Source: G020348385 sp964580235 (GTDB taxonomy: Bacteria > Acidobacteriota > Aminicenantia > Aminicenantales > Aminicenantaceae). From it: a DNA stretch of 64,000 nt. This document shows positions 9,237-17,863 of the stretch, piece after piece. The stretch's first letter is position 1, and every line of letters starts with the position of its first letter. Location of the stretch: the NCBI GenBank assembly GCA_964580235.1, contig CAZOJY010000002.1, positions 1 through 64,000 on the forward strand, given 5' to 3'. Under the pieces are notes generated by a model. It worked only from the letters and a program-made list of their open reading frames with translations. It was not told the origin of the DNA and did no database searches. Position numbers and translations under genes: made by a program.

Positions 9237-9264
9237 ATTATGGCTAAACTTGCTTCACTGTCAA
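9237..9264 (-). promoter_or_regulatory. Sigma-70-type promoter for speD
   Basis: The reverse strand has TTGACA (9264-9259), a 16-base spacer and CATAAT (9242-9237). The predicted start is near 9230, about 25 nt before the ATG. Confidence 0.55.
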
Positions 9265-9330
9265 GAATACACATGAAAAAGACATTCTGGTTTGCTAGCG
9301 GATCAGCTTGCTCGAGTTTGGTCGAAATTT

Positions 9331-9786
9331 TCACACTAGAATTCTTCGCTCTTCCTTCACAACATTCAACACGATATGAGTGACGGTCCTGTCAACATTT
9401 TCCAAAGACAGCAGGTTTTTGATAAAATCATTCAAATCCTGCCGGTCTTTGAAATAACCGATAATCATGGAATCCCATTCGCCTGTGATATCATAAATAG
9501 ACACTACCCTTTTATCTTTGGCAATCTTTTCCTGAGTTTCTAACAACTTTCCCTTGGAGATGCGCAGGGCAATAATAGCGATAAGATTCAAACCAAAATA
9601 TTCCGGCTCTACTAAAGGAATGTATCCCTGGATAAACCCCGATTCCTCCAGCTTTTTCACCCTGTTTATCACGGCAGTTACTGAAGTTTCCACTTCCTTC
9701 GCAACATCGCGGAAGCTTTTGCGAGCATTTTGATTGAGTACCCGAACAATTTTTCGATCCAGGTCATCTATCATTCTTGTCTCCAT
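9331..9786 (-). CDS. Lrp/AsnC-family transcriptional regulator
   Basis: A 151-residue regulator with an N-terminal AsnC-type winged helix-turn-helix (about 5-60, including SVTAVINRVKKLEESGFI) and a C-terminal RAM ligand-binding domain (about 68-145, including YDITGEWDSMIIGYF). Such proteins form dimers and octamers that respond to amino acids. The ATG is preceded by no clear Shine-Dalgarno. It lies upstream of speD and 450 bp from the divergent gdhA, which suggests a role in amino-acid metabolism. Its targets are unknown. Confidence 0.92.
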   Translation of the reverse strand: METRMIDDLDRKIVRVLNQNARKSFRDVAKEVETSVTAVINRVKKLEESGFIQGYIPLVEPEYFGLNLIAIIALRISKGKLLETQEKIAKDKRVVSIYDITGEWDSMIIGYFKDRQDLNDFIKNLLSLENVDRTVTHIVLNVVKEERRILV

Positions 9787-9820
9787 ACGAATGTCATATA
9801 CTTTTTGCGCTATTGTTTTA

Positions 9821-9829
9821 ATTATAACA
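9821..9829 (-). promoter_or_regulatory. Extended -10 element for the Lrp-type gene
   Basis: The reverse strand reads TGT followed by TATAAT (9826-9821). No good -35 hexamer is visible. The predicted leader is about 28 nt. Confidence 0.4.
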
Positions 9830-9862
9830 TAATATTAATCTTTCCATGATAGCTGTTTTATA

Positions 9863-9902
9863 TTCCGGCAAAAAAAATCATATTTATGAATAATTCAGGT
9901 TA
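9863..9902. repeat. 40-bp direct repeat, copy 2
   Basis: Matches 8641-8680 at 37 of 40 positions, including the run of eight A and ATGAATAATTCAGG, and ends GGTTA. It lies directly beside the large inverted repeat at 9911-10077. Confidence 0.85.
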
Positions 9903-9910
9903 ATTAAGGT

Positions 9911-10077
9911 GGTTCTCTTCCATATTGTGTGGGCTAGCTATAAGGGAAAAAGACATCAGGTGTGTCCGCAGCGCCATTGAGGATCTAGCCTTCACGATCC
10001 GTTCTTCGAGGGAATCTGACGCAAAAAAAGGGGGAGGACGGCGAGCCAACACGGCCCACACAAAATGGAAGAGAACC
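9911..10077. repeat. Inverted repeat of 24-bp arms with a possible transposase remnant
   Basis: The left arm 9911-9934 (GGTTCTCTTCC to TGTGTGGGC) is the inverse of 10054-10077 with one mismatch. The loop is 119 bp. A reverse-strand frame from an ATG at 10079 to a stop at 9900 would encode 59 residues starting MVLFHFVWAVLARRPP. That is faintly like the N terminus of Y1 (IS200/REP-associated) transposases, but the HUH catalytic motif is absent. This fills most of the gene-free stretch 9787-10240; the rest holds a repeat copy and the gdhA promoter. Confidence 0.6.
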
Positions 10078-10168
10078 ATTAAGGTTAAATAGTTCCGAGT
10101 CAAATAACGCTGGGAATCGATGGATACAGATATAATGTGTGAATACAGCAGTTCCGCAAGTAATCTCC

Positions 10169-10198
10169 TTGACAAGAACCTTTTACTTCTGCTATAAG
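10169..10198 (+). promoter_or_regulatory. Strong promoter for gdhA
   Basis: TTGACA (10169-10174), an 18-base spacer ending in TGC, and TATAAG (10193-10198). The predicted start is near 10205. The leader is about 36 nt and contains the Shine-Dalgarno AGGAGAGG. Confidence 0.75.
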
Positions 10199-10240
10199 TC
10201 ATAAATCTTACACTCATAAATACATATAAGGAGAGGTTTT

Positions 10241-11602
10241 ATGTCTGATTTTGTTAAAGATTTTATGAAAGAAGTTAGGGCAAAAAATCCTGGTGAAACC
10301 GAATTTCATCAAGCTGTCGAGGAGGTGATCGGATCGCTTGCACTGGTGATCGAGCGTCATCCTGAATTCCGAAAATTCAAAATGCTAGAGCGGATTGTCG
10401 AACCAGAACGTATCATCATGTTTCGTATCCCATGGATGGATGATAATGGAGAAATCCATGTCAACCGGGGATACAGGATCGAGATGAACAGTGCAATCGG
10501 TCCTTACAAGGGAGGATTGCGCTTTCATCCTACTGTCAATCTTGGCATCCTGAAATTTTTAGCCTTCGAACAGGTTTTCAAAAACGCGCTTACAACCCTC
10601 CCGATGGGAGGAGGAAAGGGCGGTGCTAACTTTGATCCCAAGGGCAAAAGCGACAACGAAGTGATGCGGTTTTGCCAAGCTTTCATGAGCGAACTTTTCC
10701 GGCACATCGGCTCCAATACAGATGTTCCTGCTGGAGATATCGGAGTCGGCGGTCGGGAAATCGGTTTTATGTTTGGCCAATACAGGAAACTCAGGAACGA
10801 ATTCACGGGTGTTCTAACCGGAAAGGGATTGAACTGGGGAGGATCGCTTATCCGTCCCGAGGCCACTGGTTACGGAGCGGTCTATTTCGCCTCAGAGATG
10901 CTTGCCACACGGGATGAAACGATAGAAGGAAAAACTTGTCTGGTCTCCGGTTCTGGAAATGTGGCCCAATATACGGTGGAAAAAGTTAACCAGCTCGGTG
11001 GGAAAGTTGTTACCCTTTCTGACTCAAGCGGCTATATCTACGATCCCGAAGGTATAGACGATAAAAAACTGGCGTGGGTAATGGATCTGAAAAATGTGCG
11101 CCGCGGCCGTATCAGAGAATATGCCGAGGAATTTCAGGGTGCCACCTATACGCCCGTCGATCCTAATCTGGACTATAACCCTCTGTGGAACCACAAGGCA
11201 GATTGTGCTTTCCCGAGCGCCACGCAGAACGAGATCAATGCCAAAGACGCCCAGAACTTGCTGCAAAACGGAGTGTATGTCGTTTCCGAAGGAGCAAACA
11301 TGCCCACTATAGCCGCTGGAGTCGACCTGTTTGTGGACGCCAAGATCCTGTATGGCCCTGGTAAAGCGGCTAATGCCGGCGGCGTTGCTGTTTCCGGACT
11401 CGAGATGTCTCAAAACAGCCTCCGATTGGGATGGACGAGAAAAGAAGTGGACCAACGCCTGCACCAAATCATGAAAAACATTCACCAATCATCGTTTGAA
11501 GCCGCTGAAACCTACGGAACCCCCGGAAATTACGTAAACGGCGCCAATATCGCCGGTTTCCTGAAAGTTGCCCACGCCATGATCGATCAAGGATTAGTGT
11601 AG
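10241..11602 (+). CDS. gdhA: NADP-type glutamate dehydrogenase
   Basis: A 453-residue glutamate dehydrogenase of the 450-residue hexameric class. It interconverts glutamate with 2-oxoglutarate and ammonia. Seen: the substrate-binding start of the core (GPYKGGLRFHP), the glycine-rich segment with Lys126 in PMGGGKGGANFDPKGK, the conserved PAGDIGVGGREIGFM, and the dinucleotide-binding loop GSGNVAQYTVEK. Similarity to the E. coli GdhA class favours NADP(H), but coenzyme choice is not proven by sequence alone. It is monocistronic, with a strong promoter and Shine-Dalgarno. It fits with the proline dehydrogenase and peptidases in this window as amino-acid catabolism or ammonium assimilation. Confidence 0.97.
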   Translation: MSDFVKDFMKEVRAKNPGETEFHQAVEEVIGSLALVIERHPEFRKFKMLERIVEPERIIMFRIPWMDDNGEIHVNRGYRIEMNSAIGPYKGGLRFHPTVNLGILKFLAFEQVFKNALTTLPMGGGKGGANFDPKGKSDNEVMRFCQAFMSELFRHIGSNTDVPAGDIGVGGREIGFMFGQYRKLRNEFTGVLTGKGLNWGGSLIRPEATGYGAVYFASEMLATRDETIEGKTCLVSGSGNVAQYTVEKVNQLGGKVVTLSDSSGYIYDPEGIDDKKLAWVMDLKNVRRGRIREYAEEFQGATYTPVDPNLDYNPLWNHKADCAFPSATQNEINAKDAQNLLQNGVYVVSEGANMPTIAAGVDLFVDAKILYGPGKAANAGGVAVSGLEMSQNSLRLGWTRKEVDQRLHQIMKNIHQSSFEAAETYGTPGNYVNGANIAGFLKVAHAMIDQGLV

Positions 11603-11768
11603 CTTTTTCCTCAGACAATTCAAGAGGTTTTGCCAGATAATCACGAAGCAAGGGGCGCCAGTCTATTGATCGGAATGATAAGATTCTGGTTTACCCACAA
11701 CATGTCGAATTTCTGAGAAAAATAAACATTCCAATTGCACAAAATTGGAGCAGGATACAGATTCTAGC

Positions 11769-11797
11769 TTTACGCAACGGAGAGGATATGCTATAAA
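11769..11797 (+). promoter_or_regulatory. Promoter for the site-2 protease gene
   Basis: TTTACG (11769-11774), a 17-base spacer ending in TGC, and TATAAA (11792-11797). The start would be near 11804, which leaves a leader of about 10 nt and rules out any translation start before that point. Confidence 0.5.
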
Positions 11798-11813
11798 TGA
11801 CCTCAGGTGTAAT

Positions 11814-12464
11814 ATGAGTATTCAGCAAGGAATTATCAGCCTGTTCGTCGTGTTTTTCGCTATCACGATCCATGAAGCTTCGCATGGGTGGGCAGCGCTT
11901 AAAATGGGAGACCCCACTGCCCATCAAATGGGGCGGATCACCCTGAACCCGATCCGTCACATCGATCCCATCGGAACCATCCTTTTCCCGCTGATGCTTA
12001 TTATTATGGGTCTTCCCCCCTTTGGATGGGCAAAACCCGTTCCTGTCAATCCCCTGAATCTAAAAGATCCCCGCAGAGATAATCTCATTATTTCTCTAGC
12101 GGGACCTGCATCCAACATCTCAGTTGCTGTGGTCGCTTTTATCCTCATTAAGATTCTGATGAATCTCAATCCCAGTCTATTTTATGCCCGCGGGGGAGGG
12201 ATTTCGAGCATGTTGTCTCCATTAATTACTCTCGTCTATTACACAATTTTGATAAACGTTATTTTGGCCTTTTTCAACCTGATTCCTATTCCTCCGCTTG
12301 ATGGAAGCGGGATAGTGATGGGATTGATTTCAGAGGAAGCAGCGGAAAAGTACGATCAAATCCGCCCGTATGGCTTTTTAATCCTGATCTTGTTGATCAT
12401 GACAGGCGTCATAAACCGAATGCTGGGAGTCATTCTCCGTATCATGAACTCTCTAATCTATTGA
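11814..12464 (+). CDS. Site-2 protease family (M50) membrane metalloprotease
   Basis: From the ATG at 11814 the protein has 216 residues and is almost entirely membrane segments. The zinc site is complete: His20-Glu21-His24 in HEASHG, and Asp163 in NLIPIPPLDG. The frame is open further upstream to 11745, but that part is hydrophilic and overlaps the promoter, so 11814 with AGGTG (11805-11809) is preferred. The short form lacks PDZ or CBS domains and matches the small Rip/YwhC-like M50 proteins, whose substrates are mostly unknown. It is followed by trpS after 9 bp and likely shares its transcript. Confidence 0.93.
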   Translation: MSIQQGIISLFVVFFAITIHEASHGWAALKMGDPTAHQMGRITLNPIRHIDPIGTILFPLMLIIMGLPPFGWAKPVPVNPLNLKDPRRDNLIISLAGPASNISVAVVAFILIKILMNLNPSLFYARGGGISSMLSPLITLVYYTILINVILAFFNLIPIPPLDGSGIVMGLISEEAAEKYDQIRPYGFLILILLIMTGVINRMLGVILRIMNSLIY

Positions 12465-12473
12465 AGGAAAGAA

Positions 12474-13466
12474 ATGAGCGATAAAAAGAAAAAGGTCGTG
12501 CTCAGCGGGATGAGGCCGACAGGACCGCTTCATCTCGGACACCTGGCAGGTGCACTCAAGAACTGGATCCGGCTCCAGGATGAATATGACTGCTACTACA
12601 CCATCGTAACCTGGCATGCATTCAGCTCAGAATACCAAAATTCCCAGATCATCCACGATTACATATTCGAATACGCAGCCGGGTGGCTGAGCGTCGGCCT
12701 TGACCCGGCAAAATGTGTGATGTTTGTCCAATCAGAAGTCAAAGAACACGCCGAGCTCCACCTTCTGCTTTCGATGATCATTCCCCTTCCCTGGTTGCAA
12801 AGAGTCCCCACATTCAAGGAGATGCAGAGGGAAATACCGGATAAAGATCTCAACACCTACGGATTTCTGGGATACCCCGTTCTTCAAACGGCCGATATCA
12901 TTCTTTACAAAGGGAATGCTGTTCCTGTCGGCGAAGACCAGGCATACCATCTCGAATTGGCGCGGGAAATCGCCCGACGCTTCAACCGGCTCTATGGGGA
13001 TATCTTTCCCGAACCGCAGATGCTTCTCACAGAAGTCCCAAGGCTGGCCGGAACGGATGGACGCAAGATGAGCAATTCTCTCCACAACGCCATTTATCTT
13101 AACGATACTCCTGATGTCATCCGCAGAAAAATAACTCCGATGGTAACCGACACGCGCCGAAAGCGGAAGGCCGATCCCGGCGTTCCGGAAGACTGTCCCG
13201 TGTTTACGCTGCACAAGGCATTTGTCAATCGGGAAAAAAGAGAGGAACTGGCACAAGGATGCCGAACAGCCGGAATCGGCTGCCTGGAATGCAAAAATGT
13301 GATCATCGTTATCCTGACCGAAACTTTATCCCCTTTCCAAGAAAAAAGGAGAGAGTTTGAAGAAAATCCCCAATTGGTCTGGGATATTATAGAAGAAGGA
13401 AACAGGAAGGCGAGAAAAACGGCCCAAAAGACAATGGAAGAAGTCAGGCAAGCCATAGGTCTTTGA
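12474..13466 (+). CDS. trpS: Tryptophanyl-tRNA synthetase
   Basis: A 330-residue class Ic aminoacyl-tRNA synthetase that charges tRNA-Trp. The HIGH-type motif is PLHLGH (His20, His23) and the KMSKS-type motif is KMSNS (198-202). The AxxPxLQxADIL region appears as LGYPVLQTADIILYKGN. The length matches the usual 325-335 residues. It sits between the M50 protease (9-bp gap) and scpA (20-bp gap), so it is likely cotranscribed. Confidence 0.97.
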   Translation: MSDKKKKVVLSGMRPTGPLHLGHLAGALKNWIRLQDEYDCYYTIVTWHAFSSEYQNSQIIHDYIFEYAAGWLSVGLDPAKCVMFVQSEVKEHAELHLLLSMIIPLPWLQRVPTFKEMQREIPDKDLNTYGFLGYPVLQTADIILYKGNAVPVGEDQAYHLELAREIARRFNRLYGDIFPEPQMLLTEVPRLAGTDGRKMSNSLHNAIYLNDTPDVIRRKITPMVTDTRRKRKADPGVPEDCPVFTLHKAFVNREKREELAQGCRTAGIGCLECKNVIIVILTETLSPFQEKRREFEENPQLVWDIIEEGNRKARKTAQKTMEEVRQAIGL

Positions 13467-13486
13467 TGACGGGTTTTCAGGTCTAG

Positions 13487-14212
13487 ATGGAAGAGGCAAG
13501 AGATTATCAGGTTAACCTGGATATTTTCCAAGGCCCCCTTGACCTCCTTCTTTTTCTCATCAGAAAAAAAAAGATCGACATCCACGACATCCCGATAGCG
13601 ACGATCACTAGAGAGTATTTGGCGCATCTTAGCCAAAAAGAAAAAATTAACTTGGAACATGAAGGGGAATTCCTTTTGATGGCGGCCCTGTTGATCTACA
13701 TCAAATCCCAAATGCTCCTCCCGAGAGAAAGCACACCGGAGGACGAGGAGGACCCGCGAAAATTCCTGGTTGAGCGCCTTTTGGATTTCCAAAAAATACA
13801 GGCAGCTGGTACTCTGCTCAGAAAAAAAGAAGGCCAGCAAAAAAAGCTCTGGAAAAGAACGGCCCCTCCAGTGCTGCCCACAACAGAGGAAGGGGAAATA
13901 GTTGAGGTGTCTTTGTTCGAACTGGCAGAGGCCTTTCTCTCCTTGATGAAGAGGAGAGAACAGGAAAATAGGCACTTGATTCACGGAAAAGAGTACTCCC
14001 TTGAAGAAAAAATGAAAGAATTAGTCAAACGCCTCGAGGAAAGCGGTTATCTTGACTTTTACGAATATTTTAACGCTCAAGAAAGCATTGAAGAAGCTCT
14101 CATCTCATTTTTCTGCCTGTTGGAGCTGATCAAAGCCCGCATCGTCATGGCTGTTCAAAAGAGCCTGTTCCACTCGATCAAGGTCTGGCCCATGCAGGAG
14201 GTTCAATCGTGA
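13487..14212 (+). CDS. scpA: Segregation and condensation protein A
   Basis: A 241-residue kleisin subunit that bridges SMC dimers in the bacterial condensin complex. The conserved N terminus is clear (YQVNLDIFQGPLDLLLFLIR and KIDIHDIPIATITREYL). The C-terminal winged helix is recognisable from SIEEALISFFCLLELIKA. The stop overlaps the GTG of scpB by four bases (GTGA), the usual coupling of the pair. No smc gene lies in the window. Confidence 0.96.
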   Translation: MEEARDYQVNLDIFQGPLDLLLFLIRKKKIDIHDIPIATITREYLAHLSQKEKINLEHEGEFLLMAALLIYIKSQMLLPRESTPEDEEDPRKFLVERLLDFQKIQAAGTLLRKKEGQQKKLWKRTAPPVLPTTEEGEIVEVSLFELAEAFLSLMKRREQENRHLIHGKEYSLEEKMKELVKRLEESGYLDFYEYFNAQESIEEALISFFCLLELIKARIVMAVQKSLFHSIKVWPMQEVQS

Positions 14213-14757
14213 GGACTCGGTTGAAGGATGTTATCGAGTCATTAATCTTCGTTTCCTTAGAGCCTCTGAATCTAGAAAAAATCAAGAGCATCTGCACGGA
14301 ATTTACAGACAGAGAAATCGAACAAGCTATCCAGGAGCTCGTGACAAGCTACGCGTCCAATGAAAGAGGAATTCAGATCATCCAGGCAGCCGGTGGTTAT
14401 TTGTTTTCGACAAAATCCGAACATGACCAGTGGATTCGCCGGCTCCTAAGCCTTGATCAAAAGAGTAGACTTTCACGTGCAGCACTGGAGACTTTAGCAA
14501 TTGTTGCCTATCACCAGCCCATCACCCTTGCTGAGATATCGGTATTACGCAGCGTGGATGCCACATATTCGTTAAAATCCTTGCTCCAGAAAAAATTTGT
14601 CAAAATAACCGGAAGGAAAAAAAGTCCGGGAAGACCCCTAATATACAGGACCACGGATAAATTTTTAACATATTTCGGATTGAACAAGCTCAGTGATCTC
14701 CCATCGGAAGAAGAAATTTCAAAAATACTGGAAGAGGAAAAAATCCTCAATGAATAG
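14209..14757 (+). CDS. scpB: Segregation and condensation protein B
   Basis: A 182-residue partner of ScpA with two winged-helix domains. The signature stretch is LSRAALETLAIVAYHQPITL, followed by a variable linker and RKKSPGRPLIYRTTDKFLTYFGL. It starts with GTG at 14209, overlapping scpA by four bases. The 208 bp that follow hold only the ispH promoter. Confidence 0.96.
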   Translation: MRTRLKDVIESLIFVSLEPLNLEKIKSICTEFTDREIEQAIQELVTSYASNERGIQIIQAAGGYLFSTKSEHDQWIRRLLSLDQKSRLSRAALETLAIVAYHQPITLAEISVLRSVDATYSLKSLLQKKFVKITGRKKSPGRPLIYRTTDKFLTYFGLNKLSDLPSEEEISKILEEEKILNE

Positions 14758-14913
14758 GAGTTCCTTCCCAATCAGAAAATGTGATTTGTGCCAACTTCAA
14801 TCCCTGATAATTCCAAAAAATTCCCTCCCATACTGAAGTTAATCAGATCAGCTAGGGTGCTTTTCTCAGACTGCCAAAATTAGCATAAGTCTAGATTTTA
14901 CCTATATTTAGCA

Positions 14914-14943
14914 TTGACATAGAGGTTTTAAATAATGTAGTAT
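14914..14943 (+). promoter_or_regulatory. Promoter for the ispH-rpsA operon
   Basis: TTGACA (14914-14919), an 18-base spacer and TAGTAT (14938-14943). A TATAGT at 14941 is an alternative with too long a spacer. The start would be near 14950, and GGAG at 14958-14961 serves the ATG at 14966. Confidence 0.5.
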
Positions 14944-14965
14944 AGTCATTCTTTCTTGGAGAAAT

Positions 14966-15844
14966 ATGGAAGTCATTATCGCAAAGAATTCTGGTTTATG
15001 TTACGGAGTCAAAAGGGCTCTCCGTCTGGCCAAGGAAACAAGAAAACGGAAAACAGGAAAAGTTTTCACCTTTGGCGACTTGATCCATAATCCTCAGGTC
15101 ATCGCCGATTTAGAGAGAAAAGGCATTCATTCGATTGATGATCTCGGCCTGATTGGAGAAGGAACGGTTATCATCCGGAGTCATGGCGTTTCTCCAAAAA
15201 TTTATAACTCCCTGAATAAAAAACAAACAGAGACTGTGGACGCCACATGTCCCATTGTAAAAAAAATACAAAAACTGGTTGAGGCTCTGGCAAAAAAAGA
15301 GGAAGAAATCATCATTGTGGGAAACAAACAACATCCTGAGATAAAAGGGCTTATCGGGTATTCAGAGGGAAAAGGAATCATCATAGAAAGCGAACGCCAG
15401 GCCAAAAATCTCTCTCCCAAAAAGCGACGAGCTATTCTCGCCCAATCCACCCAGGATTTGTTTCTCTTCATCGCTGTTGTGGCCGCTCTCATTGAAAGAA
15501 CTGAAGAATTGAACGTATTCAATACAATCTGCCAATCCACTCAAACGCGACAAAAATCCACATCAGAACTGGCATCTTGTGTCGATACTCTGTTCATAAT
15601 CGGAGGCCAAAACAGTTCCAACACGAAAAAGCTTTATCAGATATCAAGACGAATTTTACCTAACACGTATTTCATCGAAAAGGCAGATCAAATCACGCCC
15701 ATTATGGTAAAAGGAGCAAAAAAAATAGGTCTTTCCGGAGGAGCTTCCACCCCTCCTGAAGCAATCCAAGAAGCTGTGGCGAAGATAAAATCTTGCTATA
15801 GGCGACAATCTCATTCTGAAAAGAGGACCCAATGTCAGAACTAA
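14966..15844 (+). CDS. ispH: 4-hydroxy-3-methylbut-2-enyl diphosphate reductase
   Basis: A 292-residue last enzyme of the MEP isoprenoid pathway, yielding IPP and DMAPP. The three iron-sulfur ligands are Cys12 (NSGLCYGVKRA), Cys95 (DATCPIV) and Cys189 (NTICQSTQTRQ). It overlaps rpsA by 13 bases. In several Firmicutes the IspH and S1 parts are joined in one protein; here they remain separate but overlapping. No other MEP-pathway gene is in the window. Confidence 0.97.
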   Translation: MEVIIAKNSGLCYGVKRALRLAKETRKRKTGKVFTFGDLIHNPQVIADLERKGIHSIDDLGLIGEGTVIIRSHGVSPKIYNSLNKKQTETVDATCPIVKKIQKLVEALAKKEEEIIIVGNKQHPEIKGLIGYSEGKGIIIESERQAKNLSPKKRRAILAQSTQDLFLFIAVVAALIERTEELNVFNTICQSTQTRQKSTSELASCVDTLFIIGGQNSSNTKKLYQISRRILPNTYFIEKADQITPIMVKGAKKIGLSGGASTPPEAIQEAVAKIKSCYRRQSHSEKRTQCQN

Positions 15845-17601
15845 TTAAAAATCCAAAAAAAGAAGATGACCTCACACGTGAGGATTATGCTAATCTTCTT
15901 GAAAAATATCAATTCAACACCAAAGAACTAGAACCCGGCAAAATTCTCAAAGGAAAAGTGATCAAGATCACCTCCGCCCACGTAATCGTAGATGTGGGAT
16001 TTAAGTCTGAGGGTATCATCCCGATCGAAGACTTCATCGACCATCAAGATCCAAAAACTCTCCAGCCAGGAGATGATGTTGAAGCTGTCCTCGAAAAAAG
16101 CAATCTCAGAGAGGGATATCTCATCCTCTCGAAAAAGAAGGCCATTGCCATAAAAGCACTGAATAATCTGGAGAAAGCCTATCAGCACAACAGCTGGATA
16201 GTCGGAAAAATCACAGGAAAAATTAAAAACGGGTACAACGTCAATGTTGGGATCATGGCATTCCTCCCTGATTCTCACGCCGATGTAAAAATTGTGAAAG
16301 ATTCGACAAAGCTCATAGGGAACCTGTACAAGTTCAAAGTTATAAAGTTTGATAGGAGGACAGAAAATGCTGTTCTATCCCGCAAACTTTACCTTCAGGA
16401 TGAAAGGGAGAAAAAAAAGAGACGGGTGTTTGATCAATTGAGTTCCGGAAAAAAAGTAAAGGGACGAGTCAAATCCCTCACGAACTTCGGCGCCTTTATA
16501 GATTTAGGAGGGATAGAAGGCCTGCTCCATATTTCGGACATATCCTGGGGAAAGATCAACCATCCTTCCGAGATTTTCGAACCCGGACAGGAGATCGAGG
16601 CTATCGTGCTTGGGTTCGACGAAAAAGAGGAAAAAATTTCATTGGGATATAAGCAGCTCAGCCGCGATCCCTGGGAAAACATCGAAGAGCGATATCAGGC
16701 AGGACAAAAAGTTGCTGGAAGGGTCGTAAGTTTGACTGATTTTGGGGCATTTGTCGAAATCGAGCCGGGTGTCGAGGGATTGGTTCATGTTTCAGATTTA
16801 TCCTGGTCCCGCAAATCCGTTCATCCCAAAAAAATCCTTTCCCCGGGGGAAGAGGTCACGGTCGCTATTCTGGCCATAAATCCTGCCGCCAAGAGAATTT
16901 CTTTGGGTCTCAAACAGATCACCGCCCATCCACTAGAACTGTTCAGGCAGACATACAGCCCAGGATCTCGGATAAAAGGAACCATAACCAATATCACAGA
17001 TTTCGGCGCATTTATGGAGGTAGAAAAGGATATCGAAGGACTTATCCATATCTCTGATATGAGCTGGAAAAAAATAAAGCACCCCTCTGATTTGCTAAAG
17101 GTGGGAGAGGAAGCCGAAGCCATTATCTTGAATATTGATGTCAAAAAACAAAAACTCTCATTGGGTATTAAACAGCTGGAAGGAGACATTTGGGAAGATT
17201 TTTTTACTCGACAAAAGGTGGGAGATCTTGTCAAAGTGAGGATCGTCCGTATTGCCAGCTTTGGCGTATTCGTCGAAATAACCCCGGGCATCGAAGGTGT
17301 TGTCTTTCTTTCTGAGTTGGATGATCACAAAATCGAAAATCCGGCCGATATCTTTAAGGTCGGGGAAGAAAAACTGGCCAAAATATTAAAATTGAATCAA
17401 GCAGAGAAAAAGATTTCATTAAGTTTTAGACAGGCGCAGATGGAAGTGCAAAAATTGGAATATCAGAAATATGTCCGAAGTCAGGATGATCGGCTGACCC
17501 TGGGAGATTTGATGAAAGACAAGTTGAAAAATTTAGAAGCTCCGAAAAAGCAAGCAAAAAAAACAAAGAAAAAAAAGGAGGAAAAAAATGATAAAAGTTG
17601 A
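15832..17601 (+). CDS. rpsA: 30S ribosomal protein S1
   Basis: A 589-residue protein with six S1 repeats, starting at about residues 38, 122, 206, 290, 378 and 463. Repeats three to five are the most typical (LTNFGAFIDLGGIEGLLHIS, LTDFGAFVEIEPGVEGLVHV, ITDFGAFMEVEKDIEGLIHI). The tail is lysine-rich. S1 binds mRNA and helps start translation, mainly on structured leaders. The ATG at 15832 has GAGGA upstream, inside ispH. The end overlaps the HU gene by 14 bases. rpsA followed by an IHF/HU gene is also the order in E. coli. Confidence 0.97.
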   Translation: MSELIKNPKKEDDLTREDYANLLEKYQFNTKELEPGKILKGKVIKITSAHVIVDVGFKSEGIIPIEDFIDHQDPKTLQPGDDVEAVLEKSNLREGYLILSKKKAIAIKALNNLEKAYQHNSWIVGKITGKIKNGYNVNVGIMAFLPDSHADVKIVKDSTKLIGNLYKFKVIKFDRRTENAVLSRKLYLQDEREKKKRRVFDQLSSGKKVKGRVKSLTNFGAFIDLGGIEGLLHISDISWGKINHPSEIFEPGQEIEAIVLGFDEKEEKISLGYKQLSRDPWENIEERYQAGQKVAGRVVSLTDFGAFVEIEPGVEGLVHVSDLSWSRKSVHPKKILSPGEEVTVAILAINPAAKRISLGLKQITAHPLELFRQTYSPGSRIKGTITNITDFGAFMEVEKDIEGLIHISDMSWKKIKHPSDLLKVGEEAEAIILNIDVKKQKLSLGIKQLEGDIWEDFFTRQKVGDLVKVRIVRIASFGVFVEITPGIEGVVFLSELDDHKIENPADIFKVGEEKLAKILKLNQAEKKISLSFRQAQMEVQKLEYQKYVRSQDDRLTLGDLMKDKLKNLEAPKKQAKKTKKKKEEKNDKS

Positions 17602-17863
17602 TTTAATCAATAAAATCGCAAAAGAATTGAGCATCTCAAAACAAGAAGCAGAAACAGGAGTCAATCTCTTTTTTCAAACATTGAAGGACGCCTTGCTGCG
17701 GGGAGAGGAAATAGAACTCAGGGGATTCGGCAGTTTTCGTTTTCGTACTCGAGGAGCTCGCTCGGGAAGAAATCCACGCACAGGACAACCTGTTCAAGTT
17801 CCTCCAAAAAAAGTTCTGTATTTCAAACCGAGTAAATTAATCAAAAGCATGATAAACAGGTAA
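17588..17863 (+). CDS. HU/IHF-family DNA-bending protein
   Basis: A 91-residue nucleoid protein. The family signature is GFGSFRFRTRGARSGRNPRT in the beta arm, followed by the Pro-containing tip and VLYFKPSKLIK. Downstream position of rpsA suggests kinship with ihfB, but HU and IHF-beta cannot be separated safely here. The ATG at 17588 follows the Shine-Dalgarno AAGGAGG inside the lysine-rich end of rpsA. The TAA is joined to the next ATG (TAATG), so expression is coupled in both directions. Confidence 0.95.
   Translation: MIKVDLINKIAKELSISKQEAETGVNLFFQTLKDALLRGEEIELRGFGSFRFRTRGARSGRNPRTGQPVQVPPKKVLYFKPSKLIKSMINR

Noticed and set aside
9900..10217. Reverse-strand frame of 105 residues
   Set aside because: It crosses the gdhA promoter and both arms of the inverted repeat, has no Shine-Dalgarno and no recognisable full domain. 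Only its last 59 residues are mentioned, as a possible transposase remnant.
11745..11813. N-terminal extension of the site-2 protease
   Set aside because: Hydrophilic, not family-like, and it overlaps the promoter at 11769-11797. The ATG at 11814 is preferred.
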